Source of the DNA: Roseovarius nubinhibens ISM
GTDB lineage: Bacteria > Pseudomonadota > Alphaproteobacteria > Rhodobacterales > Rhodobacteraceae
DNA: 64,000 bases
Direction of reading: 5' to 3'
Assembly (NCBI RefSeq): GCF_000152625.1
Contig: NZ_CH724156.1
Coordinates: 2,844,602 to 2,908,601, forward strand
Shown here: positions 16,292 through 25,019 of the stretch, piece by piece
Layout of the letters: each line of letters begins with the position of its first letter
How positions within the stretch are numbered: position 1 is the first letter of the stretch
Program-made: the position numbers and the translations under genes
Notes under the pieces: generated by a model
Told to the model about the DNA's origin: nothing
What the model saw: only the letters and a program-made list of their open reading frames with translations
The model's database searches: none

Positions 16292-17323
16292 TCAGATGAT
16301 CTCGTCTTCGTCAAAGAGCGGGTCGGCGTCGAGATGGGCGCTCACCCCCTCGACGGCGGTGTCGGCGCGCGGCGTGCGGGCGATGTGGAACAGCGCGTCG
16401 CCCTCATAGACCACCGGCATATGGGTGCGGCCGATGACGATGCCCGCCTCGTCGCTCAGCACTTCGGTTTCGACCTTGCCAAAGGGATCGGTGATCGCAC
16501 CCAAGAGCGTGCCCGGTTCGACCGCGTCGCCGATGGTGAGATAGCCGCGAAAGAGCCCGCCCGCCGGGGCGCGCCGCCAGCTCGACCCGGTGGAGAGCAC
16601 CGGGGTCACATCAGGCAGCGGCGCGAAATCGGCGGAGATCATGCCGAGATGGTGCATGACCCGCAGAATGCCCGCGACGCCGGCGCGCACGCCGAGCTCG
16701 TCAAAGCGCAGACCTTCGCCCCCCTCATAGAGCAGCACATCGACGCCCGCCTCTTCGGCGGCCATGCGCAGCGAGCCTTCGCGCAGTTTCGAATTCATCA
16801 TCACCGGCGCGCCGAAGACCTCGCCCAGCTCGCGCAGGCGCGCGTTGCCGGGCGACAGGCGGATTTGCGGCAGGTTGATGCGGTGGATGGCGGCGGAATG
16901 CAGGTCAATGCCGAGATCGGCGCGTTTGACCACCTCGGAAAGGAACACATCAGCGAGCCGCGCCGCCATCGAGCCTTCGGCGCTGCCCGGAAAGGCGCGG
17001 TTGAGATCGCGGCGGTCGGGCAGGTAGCGCGAATGGTTGAGAAAGCCGTAGGTGTTGACGATGGGCACCGCCAGAAGCGTGCCCGCCAAGGCGTCGATAC
17101 CTTCGGCGGCGAGCAGGCGGCGGACGATCTCGACGCCGATCACCTCGTCGCCATGGATGGCGGCAGAGACAAAGATCACCGGGCCGGGGCGGGCGCCATG
17201 GATCACCTCGACCGAGAGATTGACCGGCGTGTGATCCGAGAGGGTGGAGACGGGAATATCGACGGTGCGGCGGGTGCCCGCCGGGATGCTCTCTGAGCCG
17301 ATGGTGAATGCGTCCCGCGCCAT
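16292..17323 (-). CDS. Succinylglutamate desuccinylase/aspartoacylase family protein
   Basis: A 343-residue zinc-dependent deacylase of the M14-like AspA/AstE group. The metal site is visible as IFVSAAIHGDEVIGVEIV near residue 60 (His and Glu ligands) and the third ligand as LGIDLHSAAIHR near residue 140. R/N-rich RYLPDRRDLNRAFPG supplies the substrate-carboxylate site. Such enzymes remove acyl groups from N-acyl amino acids. Relatives include DoeB in ectoine degradation, but no ectoine gene is nearby. The ATG at 17321-17323 has GAGGGCAGGA upstream. It is in the same direction as the dehydrogenase gene but about 95 bases away. Confidence 0.88.
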   Translation of the reverse strand: MARDAFTIGSESIPAGTRRTVDIPVSTLSDHTPVNLSVEVIHGARPGPVIFVSAAIHGDEVIGVEIVRRLLAAEGIDALAGTLLAVPIVNTYGFLNHSRYLPDRRDLNRAFPGSAEGSMAARLADVFLSEVVKRADLGIDLHSAAIHRINLPQIRLSPGNARLRELGEVFGAPVMMNSKLREGSLRMAAEEAGVDVLLYEGGEGLRFDELGVRAGVAGILRVMHHLGMISADFAPLPDVTPVLSTGSSWRRAPAGGLFRGYLTIGDAVEPGTLLGAITDPFGKVETEVLSDEAGIVIGRTHMPVVYEGDALFHIARTPRADTAVEGVSAHLDADPLFDEDEII

Positions 17324-17417
17324 GTCCTGCCCTCTGGTCAATCGTCTTAACTCAAAGGTTTAGGATGTGGCGCGGGCGCTGTCCATGGGGGAGCGTCGGG
17401 GGAATTTTGCCGCCGAT

Positions 17418-18461
17418 TTAACCCGCCCGGGGCAAGAGCCTTTCGCCGATGATCGTGTCGGCGAGATGGGCGGGGCTCGCGTCTTTTGCGGCGGCATGGG
17501 CGAGGATGCGGGTCATCGTGGTGCCGAGCGCGTCGAGACGGGCCGCGACCCAGGGCGCGCGGGTCTCGATCCGCAGGATTTCGGCGGCCACGTTGATGAT
17601 GCCGCCGCCATTGGCCACATAATCGGGCAGGTAGAGAATGCCGCGCGCGGCGAGCCGGTCGGCATCCTCGGGCGTGGCGAGCTGATTGTTGGCGGCCCCG
17701 GCGATGAGACCGGCGCGCAGCTCGGGAATGGTGGTGGCGTTGAGCGTGCCGCCGATGGCGCAGGGGGCGAAAACCTCGGCCTCGGTGGCGTGGATGCGGG
17801 TCACATCCGCCGCGGTGGCGTCGAAATCGGCGCAGCTCTGGGCGAGCTTGGCGGCGTCGGTGTCGGCGAGGATGAGCCGCGCGCCCGCCTCGTGCAGGAG
17901 ACGGCAGAGATGCCAGCCGACATGGCCGAGCCCTTGGACGGCGACGGTGGTGCCGCTGAGGTCGTCGCGGCCATAGCGCTGTTTCAGCCCGATCTTGAGC
18001 GCGTTGAACACGCCTTGTGCGGTGACGGGCGAGGGATCGCCGCTGGCAAACGGCCCGCTGTCGAGCCCGGCCACATAGCGGGTTTCGCGGGCAATCTCGG
18101 CCATGTCGGCGGGCGACATGCCCATGTCTTCGGCGGTCCAGTAGCGGCCTTGCAGCGTCTCGATGGCGCGGCCCATGGCGCGCAGCATCGCCGGGGTCTT
18201 GGTGCGGGGATCGCCCATGATCACCGCCTTGCCGCCGCCCAGCGGCAGATCGGCCGCGGCGTTCTTGAAGCTCATCCCGCGCGACAGGTTGAGCACATCG
18301 GCAATCGCCGCCTCGTCGCTGTCATAGGCGCGCATGCGCAGCCCGCCCGCCGCCGGGCCAAGCCGGGTCGAATGCAGCGCGATATAGCCCCTCAGCCCGC
18401 TGGCGTCATCGGTGACGCGCCAGAGCTCTTCGTGGTGGGGGGCGGACAGGCGGGTGATCAT
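17418..18461 (-). CDS. Glu/Leu/Phe/Val dehydrogenase family protein
   Basis: A 347-residue NAD-dependent amino-acid dehydrogenase with the size of leucine/phenylalanine dehydrogenases. The catalytic-Lys glycine-rich segment PLGGGKAVIMGDP sits near residue 80, and the nucleotide-binding VAVQGLGHVGWHLCRLL near residue 175. The C-terminal part has YLPDYVANGGGIINV. It would interconvert a branched-chain or aromatic amino acid and its 2-oxo acid with ammonia release. The ATG at 18459-18461 follows TTGAGGAGAC. An Lrp-type gene is divergent with 114 bases between them, a classic regulator-target arrangement. The exact substrate is uncertain. Confidence 0.9.
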   Translation of the reverse strand: MITRLSAPHHEELWRVTDDASGLRGYIALHSTRLGPAAGGLRMRAYDSDEAAIADVLNLSRGMSFKNAAADLPLGGGKAVIMGDPRTKTPAMLRAMGRAIETLQGRYWTAEDMGMSPADMAEIARETRYVAGLDSGPFASGDPSPVTAQGVFNALKIGLKQRYGRDDLSGTTVAVQGLGHVGWHLCRLLHEAGARLILADTDAAKLAQSCADFDATAADVTRIHATEAEVFAPCAIGGTLNATTIPELRAGLIAGAANNQLATPEDADRLAARGILYLPDYVANGGGIINVAAEILRIETRAPWVAARLDALGTTMTRILAHAAAKDASPAHLADTIIGERLLPRAG

Positions 18462-18575
18462 CGCGGGTCTCCTCAAATGCGTGATGGGCGGAATCATACA
18501 GCAGTGGGGTTGCGATTTATCTGCTATTTCAGGTAGGCATAGCGGAGAATTTGGAGATTACGCGCGTCAAGAGGG

Positions 18576-19046
18576 GTGTTCTTGGTGGAAATCGACAAAA
18601 CCGACCGAAAGATTCTCGCAGAGCTGTTGCGCAATGGGCGTCAGAAGCTCGCCGATCTCTCTGAGACCGTGGGCCTGTCGCCGACGCCTCTGGCGCGGCG
18701 GATCACCCGGCTTGAGCGGATGGGGGTGATCGAAGGCTATACGACGCGGGTCAACCAAGACAAGCTTGGCCTGCCGCTCAACGCTTTCATCTTTGTCGAG
18801 CTGGAGAAACAGTCGCGCCCGGCGCTGGAGCGGTTCGAGAGCGCGCTGCGCCGGTTCGATGAGGTGATGGAATGCTATCTCATGACCGGGTCGCGGGATA
18901 TTCTCATCCGGGTGGTGGCGGCGGATCTGCGGGCCTTTGACCGGTTCATCGAAGAGGGGCTGATGCAGACGGAAAACATCCGCTCCATGCGGTCGAGCTT
19001 TGCCCTGCGCACGATGATCCGGCGCGATCTCTTGCCGCTCGGCTAG
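18576..19046 (+). CDS. Lrp/AsnC family transcriptional regulator, divergent from the dehydrogenase
   Basis: A protein of about 156 residues with the Lrp winged helix (VEIDKTDRKILAELLRNG, then LADLSETVGLSPTPLARRIT) and a C-terminal RAM domain (ECYLMTGSRDILIRVVA). It probably senses the dehydrogenase substrate and controls that gene, as BkdR-like proteins do; this is inferred from divergence only. The start is ambiguous: GTG at 18576, TTG at 18582 or GTG at 18585 all fit the family N-terminus (M)VEIDKTDRK. AAGAGGGG ends at 18575 and suits the later starts best. Confidence 0.9.
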   Translation: MFLVEIDKTDRKILAELLRNGRQKLADLSETVGLSPTPLARRITRLERMGVIEGYTTRVNQDKLGLPLNAFIFVELEKQSRPALERFESALRRFDEVMECYLMTGSRDILIRVVAADLRAFDRFIEEGLMQTENIRSMRSSFALRTMIRRDLLPLG

Positions 19047-19190
19047 GGGAAGGGAAGGTCCTTAAACCGCGTGGTTTGGCGAAACCGTGCCCAAGCCGGG
19101 GGCAGGGGCGGTGAAAATGCGCAAAACAGGGGTCTGGCCACGTTCATGCCACCTTGACCGCGCCTCTATTCCCCGACATATCCCATCGCT

Positions 19191-20990
19191 ATGACACCGC
19201 TTTCTCATATCCGAAATTTCTCGATCGTGGCCCATATCGACCACGGTAAATCGACCTTGGCCGATCGCCTGATTCAGCAGACCAACACGGTCGCGGAACG
19301 GGACATGAAGGCGCAGCTTCTCGACAGTATGGATATCGAGCGCGAGCGCGGCATCACGATCAAGGCCAACACCGTGCGCATCGATTACCTGGCGCAGGAT
19401 GGCGAGACCTATGTTCTCAACCTGATCGACACGCCGGGCCATGTCGACTTTGCCTATGAGGTGAGCCGGTCGATGCGGGCGGTCGAAGGCAGCCTGTTGG
19501 TGGTGGACAGCACCCAGGGCGTCGAGGCGCAGACCCTGGCCAATGTTTACCATGCCATCGAGGCCGATCACGATCTCATCCCGGTGCTCAACAAGATCGA
19601 CCTGCCCGCCAGCGATTGCGATCGGGTGGCCGAGCAGATCGAGGATGTCATCGGCATCGACGCGAGCGGCGCCATCGCCGTCAGCGCCAAGACCGGGCAG
19701 GGCATCACCGAGACGCTCGAGGCGATTGTCAAACATCTGCCCGCCCCGAAGGGCGACCGCGATGCGCCGCTGAAGGCGATGCTCGTCGACAGCTGGTATG
19801 ACAGCTATCTCGGGGTGGTGGTTCTGGTGCGGATCATGGATGGCGTCCTCAAGAAGGGCGACCAGATCCGCATGATGCAGACCGGCGCGCGCTATGGTGT
19901 GGACCGGATCGGCGTGTTCCGCCCTGCGATGCAGGTGGTGGATGAATTGGGCCCCGGCGAGATCGGGTTCATCAACGCCTCGATCAAGCAGGTGCGCGAC
20001 ACCAAGGTGGGCGACACGATCACCCATGACAAGAAGCCCGCCGACAAGCCGCTGCCGGGGTTCAAACCGTCGCAGCCGGTGGTCTTCTGTGGGCTCTTCC
20101 CGGTGGACAGCGCCGAGTTCGAGGACCTGCGCGATGCGATCGAGAAGCTGGCGCTCAACGATGCGAGTTTCAGCTATGAGATGGAAACTTCTGCGGCGCT
20201 GGGCTTTGGCTTTCGCTGCGGGTTCTTGGGGCTCTTGCATCTCGAGGTGATCCGCGACCGGATCGAGCGCGAATATGATATCGAGCTCATCACCACGGCT
20301 CCCTCGGTGATCTATCACGTCTTCATGAAGGACGGGACGCAGCAGGATCTGCACAACCCCGCCGACATGCCCGACCTCACCTATGTCGATCACATCGAGG
20401 AGCCGCGCATCAAGGCGACGATCCTCGTGCCGGATGAGTATCTCGGCGATGTGCTCAAGCTCTGCCAGGACCGGCGCGGCATTCAGCTCGACCTGACCTA
20501 TGCCGGGGCACGGGCGATGGTGGTCTATGATCTGCCGCTCAACGAGGTGGTGTTCGATTTCTACGACCGTCTGAAATCGGTGACCAAGGGCTATGCGAGC
20601 TTTGACTACCAGATGGAAGGCTATCGTCAGGACAATCTCGTCAAGATGTCGATCCTGGTGAATGACGAGCCGGTGGATGCGCTGTCGATGATGGTGCACC
20701 GCGACCGCGCCGAGATGCGCGGCCGGGCGATGTGCGAGAAGCTCAAGGATCTGATCCCGCGCCACATGTTCAAGATCCCGATCCAGGCGGCCATCGGCGG
20801 CAAGGTGATCGCGCGCGAGACGCTCTCGGCGCTGCGCAAGGACGTGACGGCGAAATGCTATGGCGGTGACGCCACCCGGAAGCGCAAGCTCTTGGAAAAG
20901 CAGAAGGCCGGTAAGAAGAAGATGCGCCAATTCGGCAAGGTAGAGATCCCGCAGGAAGCGTTTATCTCGGCCTTGAAGATGGATGAATAG
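19191..20990 (+). CDS. lepA: Elongation factor 4 (LepA), translational GTPase
   Basis: EF4/LepA binds the ribosome and affects initiation or back-translocation under stress. The 599-residue protein has the GTPase motifs G1 AHIDHGKST (residues 14-22), the RGITI switch I near 53, G3 DTPGHVDF, and NKID. The EF-Tu-like domain II, EF-G-like domains and the LepA-specific C-terminal domain follow; the latter includes [20 protein letters not shown] near residue 560. The length is normal. The ATG at 19191 is the family start. A strong intrinsic terminator follows. It appears to be monocistronic. Confidence 0.98.
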   Translation: MTPLSHIRNFSIVAHIDHGKSTLADRLIQQTNTVAERDMKAQLLDSMDIERERGITIKANTVRIDYLAQDGETYVLNLIDTPGHVDFAYEVSRSMRAVEGSLLVVDSTQGVEAQTLANVYHAIEADHDLIPVLNKIDLPASDCDRVAEQIEDVIGIDASGAIAVSAKTGQGITETLEAIVKHLPAPKGDRDAPLKAMLVDSWYDSYLGVVVLVRIMDGVLKKGDQIRMMQTGARYGVDRIGVFRPAMQVVDELGPGEIGFINASIKQVRDTKVGDTITHDKKPADKPLPGFKPSQPVVFCGLFPVDSAEFEDLRDAIEKLALNDASFSYEMETSAALGFGFRCGFLGLLHLEVIRDRIEREYDIELITTAPSVIYHVFMKDGTQQDLHNPADMPDLTYVDHIEEPRIKATILVPDEYLGDVLKLCQDRRGIQLDLTYAGARAMVVYDLPLNEVVFDFYDRLKSVTKGYASFDYQMEGYRQDNLVKMSILVNDEPVDALSMMVHRDRAEMRGRAMCEKLKDLIPRHMFKIPIQAAIGGKVIARETLSALRKDVTAKCYGGDATRKRKLLEKQKAGKKKMRQFGKVEIPQEAFISALKMDE

Positions 20991-21020
20991 GGCGGTCTGA
21001 AGGGTTTAAGTGATTGAAAG

Positions 21021-21046
21021 ACGGGGCTTTGCGGCCCCGTTTTTTG
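21021..21046 (+). terminator. Rho-independent terminator of lepA
   Basis: ACGGGGC and GCCCCGT pair as a 7-bp stem with a 6-base loop, followed by a run of T residues. It begins 30 bases after the lepA stop. Confidence 0.9.
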
Positions 21047-21070
21047 TTGTGCATTTGAGATTGGTCACGC

Positions 21071-21200
21071 CCGGTCGCAGACCGGGCAGCGCCCGTCCCG
21101 CCCCCCACGGGGCGGGCGCTTCGCTTCCACCCCGTCGGGACGGGCGCCGCCCTTTGTGGGATGCGGTGGTCTTTGCTTCCAACCTCGTCGGGACGGGCGC
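21071..21200. repeat. Cluster of short inverted and direct repeats downstream of lepA
   Basis: CCGGTC-GCA-GACCGG is a perfect hairpin at 21071-21085. A GC-rich stem covers about 21090-21120. A direct repeat beginning GCTTCCA and ending GTCGGGACGGGCGC occurs at 21123-21147 and 21175-21200 with one inserted and one changed base. No coding potential is seen. It lies between the lepA terminator and the end of the convergent LprI-like gene. Confidence 0.7.
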
Positions 21201-21205
21201 TGGCC

Positions 21206-21913
21206 TCACCGCGAGAAGACATAGATCCCGCAGGGGCTGGTCTGGCCGCTTGGGACGGTGGCGGCGGTCATGGAGACCGGGTCGGCGGGGTCGGTGGCGC
21301 TGCGGTAGTCATGTTGCTGGAGCAGGCCCCGGTCCAGCACGAAGGCGATATGGGTCAGCGGGCCGCCGGGGCAGGAGCCGGGGTCGCGGCCGGCGATGTG
21401 GCGGACGCGGTAGACAGGGCTGCCGGGGCGGGTCTGGTGCAGCTCGTAGGTCAGCCCATTGTCATAGCTGAGCCGCGTCGATGACAGGGTCATCGCGCTG
21501 TAAAAGGCGGTGGCGGTGCGGCTATAGGGATGCCAGCGCCCGGCGTTGAGACTGGCGGGATGGCTGCTGGCCATTGCGGAGGGGGCGCCCAGTTGCGCCT
21601 GCCGGTGCTGCATCTGGGCCGAGATACAGGCAACCACATCACCGCAGAGGTCGCGGGTCTTGAGCCAGCTGCGCTGCTCGGCGAGGAGGGCAGCGCGGGC
21701 CTCGTTGCCCAGCGTCGCGCGCTTGGCCTTGTAGGCCTCGGCGATCTCTTGGTCGAGCGCCGAGAGAAGGGGCGAGGCGCAGATCGCGTGTTCGGTGGGC
21801 GTGCCGGCCTTGGCGCAGTTGAAGCTTGGCTGTTGCGCCCAGAGCGGCGCGGGCAGGAGCAGGGCGGCGGCGGTCAGAAACCCCTGCACGCGCAGGCGAA
21901 ACGGGCGGGTCAT
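21206..21913 (-). CDS. Secreted protein with LprI-like (DUF1311) N-terminal domain
   Basis: A 235-residue protein with a Sec signal peptide (TAAALLLPAPLWAQ, cleavage after about residue 27), so periplasmic. Residues about 30-110 have the LprI/DUF1311 pattern: SFNCAKAGTPTEHAICASP, LDQEIAEAYKAKR, EQRSWLKTRDLCG and CISAQMQHR, with four conserved cysteines. The second half (residues about 125-235) is a separate beta-rich domain with cysteines in GSCPGG and SPCGIYVF. LprI of Mycobacterium inhibits lysozyme; function here is unproved. The ATG at 21911-21913 has AAAGGTGA 5 bases upstream; a GTG three codons earlier is possible. Confidence 0.82.
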   Translation of the reverse strand: MTRPFRLRVQGFLTAAALLLPAPLWAQQPSFNCAKAGTPTEHAICASPLLSALDQEIAEAYKAKRATLGNEARAALLAEQRSWLKTRDLCGDVVACISAQMQHRQAQLGAPSAMASSHPASLNAGRWHPYSRTATAFYSAMTLSSTRLSYDNGLTYELHQTRPGSPVYRVRHIAGRDPGSCPGGPLTHIAFVLDRGLLQQHDYRSATDPADPVSMTAATVPSGQTSPCGIYVFSR

Positions 21914-22055
21914 GGCAATCACCTTTGGTTCAAAATCCGCCTGATCATAGCCGAATTTGGCCGCAAAATCACCCGTGGGGCGGGGCCAAGCGCGCGAGGC
22001 CCAGAGGCGGCGCGCGGCGAAAATCCCACATCATGTTGTTTTCGATCAAAGAAAT

Positions 22056-22083
22056 TGACAGGCACGCCCCCGTGGCTACGATA
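22056..22083 (+). promoter_or_regulatory. Sigma-70-like promoter before the small secreted protein
   Basis: TTGACA at 22056-22061 is followed after 16 bases by TACGAT at 22078-22083, about 40 bases upstream of the ATG at 22125. Confidence 0.55.
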
Positions 22084-22124
22084 TCCGCCAAGTAACGGTG
22101 GAACCATATCAAGAGGGATTTTTC

Positions 22125-22406
22125 ATGAAACGTTCAACAATCTTGGGGGCCTGCTTGGGTCTTGGCCTGCTCACAGCCGGGGCGGCGCAGGCCGAACTTT
22201 ACCCCTATCCGACCAATGAAAACTATTGCCCCGCCGGGTTTCAGCCGGTCGTCATGGGCGGCGTGATCTGCTGTGGCAAGCCCACCAGCAACGTCACCTA
22301 CAGCCAGATGATGACCCATCCGGCGCCCAAGAAGAAAATCTATGCCAAGCGCAAGACCTACAGCGCCCGCGCCCATTGTGCGGAAGGCGTGAAGGGCTGT
22401 TCCTAA
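22125..22406 (+). CDS. Small secreted cysteine-containing protein of unknown function
   Basis: A 93-residue protein with a clear Sec signal (MKRSTILGACLGLGLLTAGAAQA, cleavage near residue 23). The mature part is about 70 residues, with cysteines at 35, 49, 50, 85 and 92 and a basic segment KKKIYAKRKTYSARAH. The GGVICCG motif is distinctive. A close pair plus spaced cysteines suggests disulfides or metal binding in the periplasm. It has its own promoter-like sequence and an AAGAGGGA ribosome site. I recognise no family function. Confidence 0.8.
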   Translation: MKRSTILGACLGLGLLTAGAAQAELYPYPTNENYCPAGFQPVVMGGVICCGKPTSNVTYSQMMTHPAPKKKIYAKRKTYSARAHCAEGVKGCS

Positions 22407-22545
22407 GCCTCGGTCACGATGAAAGTCCAACACGCGGGCCGGCCTGTCGGCGGGCCCGTGGTCAGGATTTCAGCCGCCCCTGTGCCACAGCATCTGCCAC
22501 GGCATCGCGGGCGGTTTTGCACTATCAGATCAGATTAAAATCGGA

Positions 22546-22752
22546 TCACAGCAAGGTCAGGTCGGAGGCCATCTGGCGGCCATCGCGGCCGTCTTGCAAT
22601 TCATAGCCAACCTTCTGCTCGTCAGCGAGACCGGTGAGGCCGGAGCGCTCGACTGCCGAGATATGTACGAAAACGTCTTTTCCGCCGTCATCGGGCGCAA
22701 TAAAGCCGTAGCCTTTGGTGGTGTTAAACCATTTCACGGTGCCGGTGGGCAT
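22546..22752 (-). CDS. Cold-shock domain protein (CspA family)
   Basis: A 68-residue single cold-shock domain. It contains both RNP motifs, KGYGFIAPD and VFVHISAVE, which bind single-stranded RNA and DNA. It acts as an RNA chaperone or antiterminator. MPTGTVKWFNTTKGYGF is the family N-terminus, and AGAAGGAGAAGCGG precedes the ATG at 22750-22752. A leader of at least 100 bases up to the next gene may hold cold-responsive RNA structure, as in other csp genes. The numbered paralogue (CspA to CspE) cannot be assigned. Confidence 0.95.
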   Translation of the reverse strand: MPTGTVKWFNTTKGYGFIAPDDGGKDVFVHISAVERSGLTGLADEQKVGYELQDGRDGRQMASDLTLL

Positions 22753-22934
22753 TCCGCTTCTCCTTCTACTTCAGTCCCCGGACGGACATGCCGGGCCATG
22801 GCGACTGCCAAGCGCGGCGCGAAGCCTAACTAGGAGGTCACGATCTCTAAGATTACACGGGACCGTAAAAAAGCAAGCATTACCGGGTGACGATTTGATG
22901 ACAGGCGGGTAATCAGGATGAAAACGGAGGCAAA

Positions 22935-23270
22935 ATGGACGTATTTGGGCTGAAAACTTGCGATAGTTGTCGCAAGGCGATGAAGGAATTGCAGGCCATG
23001 GGGCATGCGCCGGTGCTGCGCGATGTGCGGGCCGAGCCGGTGCCTGAGGCGATTCTGAGCGCGGCGGAGGCGCGGTTTGGCAGCGATCTTCTCAACACGC
23101 GGTCGACCACCTGGCGGGGGCTTTCCGAGGCCGAACGCGCGGGCGAGGCGGGGGCGCTTTTGCGGGCGCATCCGGCGCTGATGAAGCGGCCCTTGGTGGT
23201 GCAGGGCGAGGTGATGAGCCTCGGCTGGAAGGCGGATGCGAAGGAGATTTGGCTTGGATCGGCGGGCTGA
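22935..23270 (+). CDS. ArsC/Spx family thioredoxin-fold protein
   Basis: A 111-residue protein of the ArsC/Spx/YffB group. The N-terminal KTCDSCRKAM has Cys9 and Cys12; Cys9 is the position of the catalytic cysteine. The C-terminal ALMKRPLVVQGEVMSLGW matches the conserved region with the anion-binding Arg. Members include glutaredoxin-coupled arsenate reductases, but many have unknown substrates and no ars gene is nearby. The ATG at 22935 follows ACGGAGG. A small membrane protein gene follows 38 bases later in the same direction. Confidence 0.87.
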   Translation: MDVFGLKTCDSCRKAMKELQAMGHAPVLRDVRAEPVPEAILSAAEARFGSDLLNTRSTTWRGLSEAERAGEAGALLRAHPALMKRPLVVQGEVMSLGWKADAKEIWLGSAG

Positions 23271-23308
23271 ATGCCTATCTCTTCGGGGTAGCAAGTGCAG
23301 GAGAGAGC

Positions 23309-23677
23309 ATGCGTAACGCAGCAGCGGTATTGGGGATCATCGGTGGCGTTCTGGCCCTGATCGTCGGATTTTTCGGCTTTGGCTATACCGAGTTCATCGA
23401 CCGCCATGGCGAGATCGAAGGGCTGGCGCGGCAGGTGGATAATGTCGGGCTGATCCGGGCGGCGAGCTTTGCCGCGCCGATCCTCGCGATTGCCGGGGGC
23501 GCGATGGCGCGCTACCGGGCACTCTGGGCGGGGGGGCTGTTGCTGGGCTCGGGGGCGCTGTTCTATGCGGCCTTTGGCTTTGGCGTCTTTACCATGTTCC
23601 CGCTGGGCATGATGGCGCTGGGCGGGATCATGGCGTTGGCCGCCGGGCGTCCCGACGAGCCGAAGGCGCATTTCTGA
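23309..23677 (+). CDS. Small integral membrane protein of unknown function
   Basis: A 122-residue protein with about four hydrophobic helices: AAAVLGIIGGVLALIVGFFG near the start, ASFAAPILAIAGGAMA in the middle, and two more in the C-terminal half. A short polar loop, RHGEIEGLARQVDNVG, lies between helices 1 and 2. The ATG at 23309 has AGGAGAGA upstream; an extension to 23249 would overlap the preceding gene. It is probably cotranscribed with the ArsC-like gene. I do not recognise the family. Confidence 0.75.
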   Translation: MRNAAAVLGIIGGVLALIVGFFGFGYTEFIDRHGEIEGLARQVDNVGLIRAASFAAPILAIAGGAMARYRALWAGGLLLGSGALFYAAFGFGVFTMFPLGMMALGGIMALAAGRPDEPKAHF

Positions 23678-23697
23678 GGCGCGTATCTCGGCCGGGA

Positions 23698-24249
23698 TCA
23701 GGCGCGGCGGCGGGAGAGGAGCGCGTCGAGTGACAGCGCACCCGCGCCTTTGATCACCAGCACCAAGAGCAGAAAGACCCAGAGCGCGCGCTGATCGAGG
23801 ATCACCGCATCGGGGGCCTTGTCGAACCAGGCACCGAGCGTGGCGGGTTCCGAGATCGCGCCATGGCCGTAGAGATCGGTGAGGCTCTGCATCACCACAA
23901 AGCCGATCATGCCCAGCGCCGCGAGCCGGGTGAAAAGCCCCAGCACGATTAGGAGCGGCAGCAGGAATTCGGCCCATGTGCCGGCGAGCACCACGGCCCA
24001 GTGGAAGAGGCCGAGTTGGCTCACGTCATAGCCGGCGGCCTCCATGGCGCGGGGGAAAATCTGGGCATAGGCGCCGACGGAGGGCTGAAAAATCCCCATG
24101 ATCCCGTCGCCGAGCTTGGTCAGGCCAGAGACCCAATAATAGCCGAGAAAGAGCGCCGCAAAGAGAAACCGTGCAAGCAGCGGCAGCAGGGGCTCGGCCC
24201 GGGACAGCGGGCTGGTGAGACGGTCGTAGAGGGAGAAAATCAGGGTCAT
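23698..24249 (-). CDS. DoxX family membrane protein, last gene of the bufferin-type operon
   Basis: A 183-residue protein with four membrane helices typical of DoxX (LARFLFAALFLGYYWVSG, then WAVVLAGTWAEFLLPLLIVLG, FVVMQSLTDLYGHG, WVFLLLVLVIKGAG). DoxX proteins are frequent partners in operons of DUF692/DUF2063 RiPPs and are thought to act in quinone or thiol redox chemistry of the inner membrane. The role is not settled. The ATG at 24247-24249 overlaps the preceding DUF2063 stop by 4 bases, so the gene belongs to the operon of bufA, bufB and bufC. Confidence 0.88.
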   Translation of the reverse strand: MTLIFSLYDRLTSPLSRAEPLLPLLARFLFAALFLGYYWVSGLTKLGDGIMGIFQPSVGAYAQIFPRAMEAAGYDVSQLGLFHWAVVLAGTWAEFLLPLLIVLGLFTRLAALGMIGFVVMQSLTDLYGHGAISEPATLGAWFDKAPDAVILDQRALWVFLLLVLVIKGAGALSLDALLSRRRA

Positions 24250-25019
24250 GGGGTCGTTCCGGAGTGGATGTCTGTGATCGCCTTGGCAGAGAGCAGCAGG
24301 GAGAGGCATTGGGTGAGGTCAAACTCGGCCTGCGCCTCTGCTGCGGCCTCGGATGCGGCGTCATGGGCGGGGCCGAGGGGCTGGCCCTCCCTCAGGGCCG
24401 CGATGAAAGGGGCGGCGCCGGGGGGCAGCAGCACCGGTTCGGGATCGAAATCGGGGCGGATGATGAGCACATCCTGCGCGCCGGGGCTGGGCTTGGGCGC
24501 GGCCTCTTCGCTGTTGAAGCGCCAGATCGCGTGAATGGGCCAGGGCGAGCGCAGAAGCTCGAGCGCCGGGGCGAGGGTGAAGCGGGTCTGCAGGAGCGCG
24601 TCAGGGGAGAGGCTTTGCAGGATGCTCGCGTCGGCGGGGCGGCTGTCGGCGGCGTGATAGGCGCGGATCAGCGCCAGTTCGAGCCGAGCGACATCGGCCA
24701 GGTAGGGCAGGTGGGCCAGCGGCGGGAAGGCTTCGAGAAAGCCGGGCAGATCCGCGCCATAGCGGGCCAGAACCGGGGATTTGGGCGGGTGGGCGCGCAG
24801 AAAGACGCCCATGATCGCGCGAAAGTTTTCCTCGCCGAGAAGTTTCAGGATCACCGGGAAACTGTCTTCGAGCGCCTCGGTGAGGCTAACCGCGACATTG
24901 TTGCGATAGACCGAGAACCGGCCACCGGCGGGGCGGCCTGCGCCATCGCTCAGCCCGGACGGGACGGCGGCGGCGCTGTCGAGAAGCGCCGTGCGAAAAT
25001 GGGTTTGATCGACGCTCAT
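24246..25019 (-). CDS. bufC: DUF2063 (BufC-like) partner of the DUF692 enzyme
   Basis: A 257-residue protein. Residues about 5-100 form the DUF2063 domain: [73 protein letters not shown]. In MNIO systems this protein recognises the precursor peptide and presents it to the DUF692 iron enzyme. The C-terminal half ([22 protein letters not shown]) is the usual RRE-like region. It overlaps both neighbours by 4 bases (ATGA), which shows tight coupling. Family knowledge comes from methanobactin and bufferin systems; function here is inferred. Confidence 0.88.
   Translation of the reverse strand: MSVDQTHFRTALLDSAAAVPSGLSDGAGRPAGGRFSVYRNNVAVSLTEALEDSFPVILKLLGEENFRAIMGVFLRAHPPKSPVLARYGADLPGFLEAFPPLAHLPYLADVARLELALIRAYHAADSRPADASILQSLSPDALLQTRFTLAPALELLRSPWPIHAIWRFNSEEAAPKPSPGAQDVLIIRPDFDPEPVLLPPGAAPFIAALREGQPLGPAHDAASEAAAEAQAEFDLTQCLSLLLSAKAITDIHSGTTP

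Noticed and set aside
19062-20930. A 622-codon open frame antisense to lepA.
   Set aside because: The composition is rich in His/Arg/Leu and has no domain. It is a shadow of lepA.
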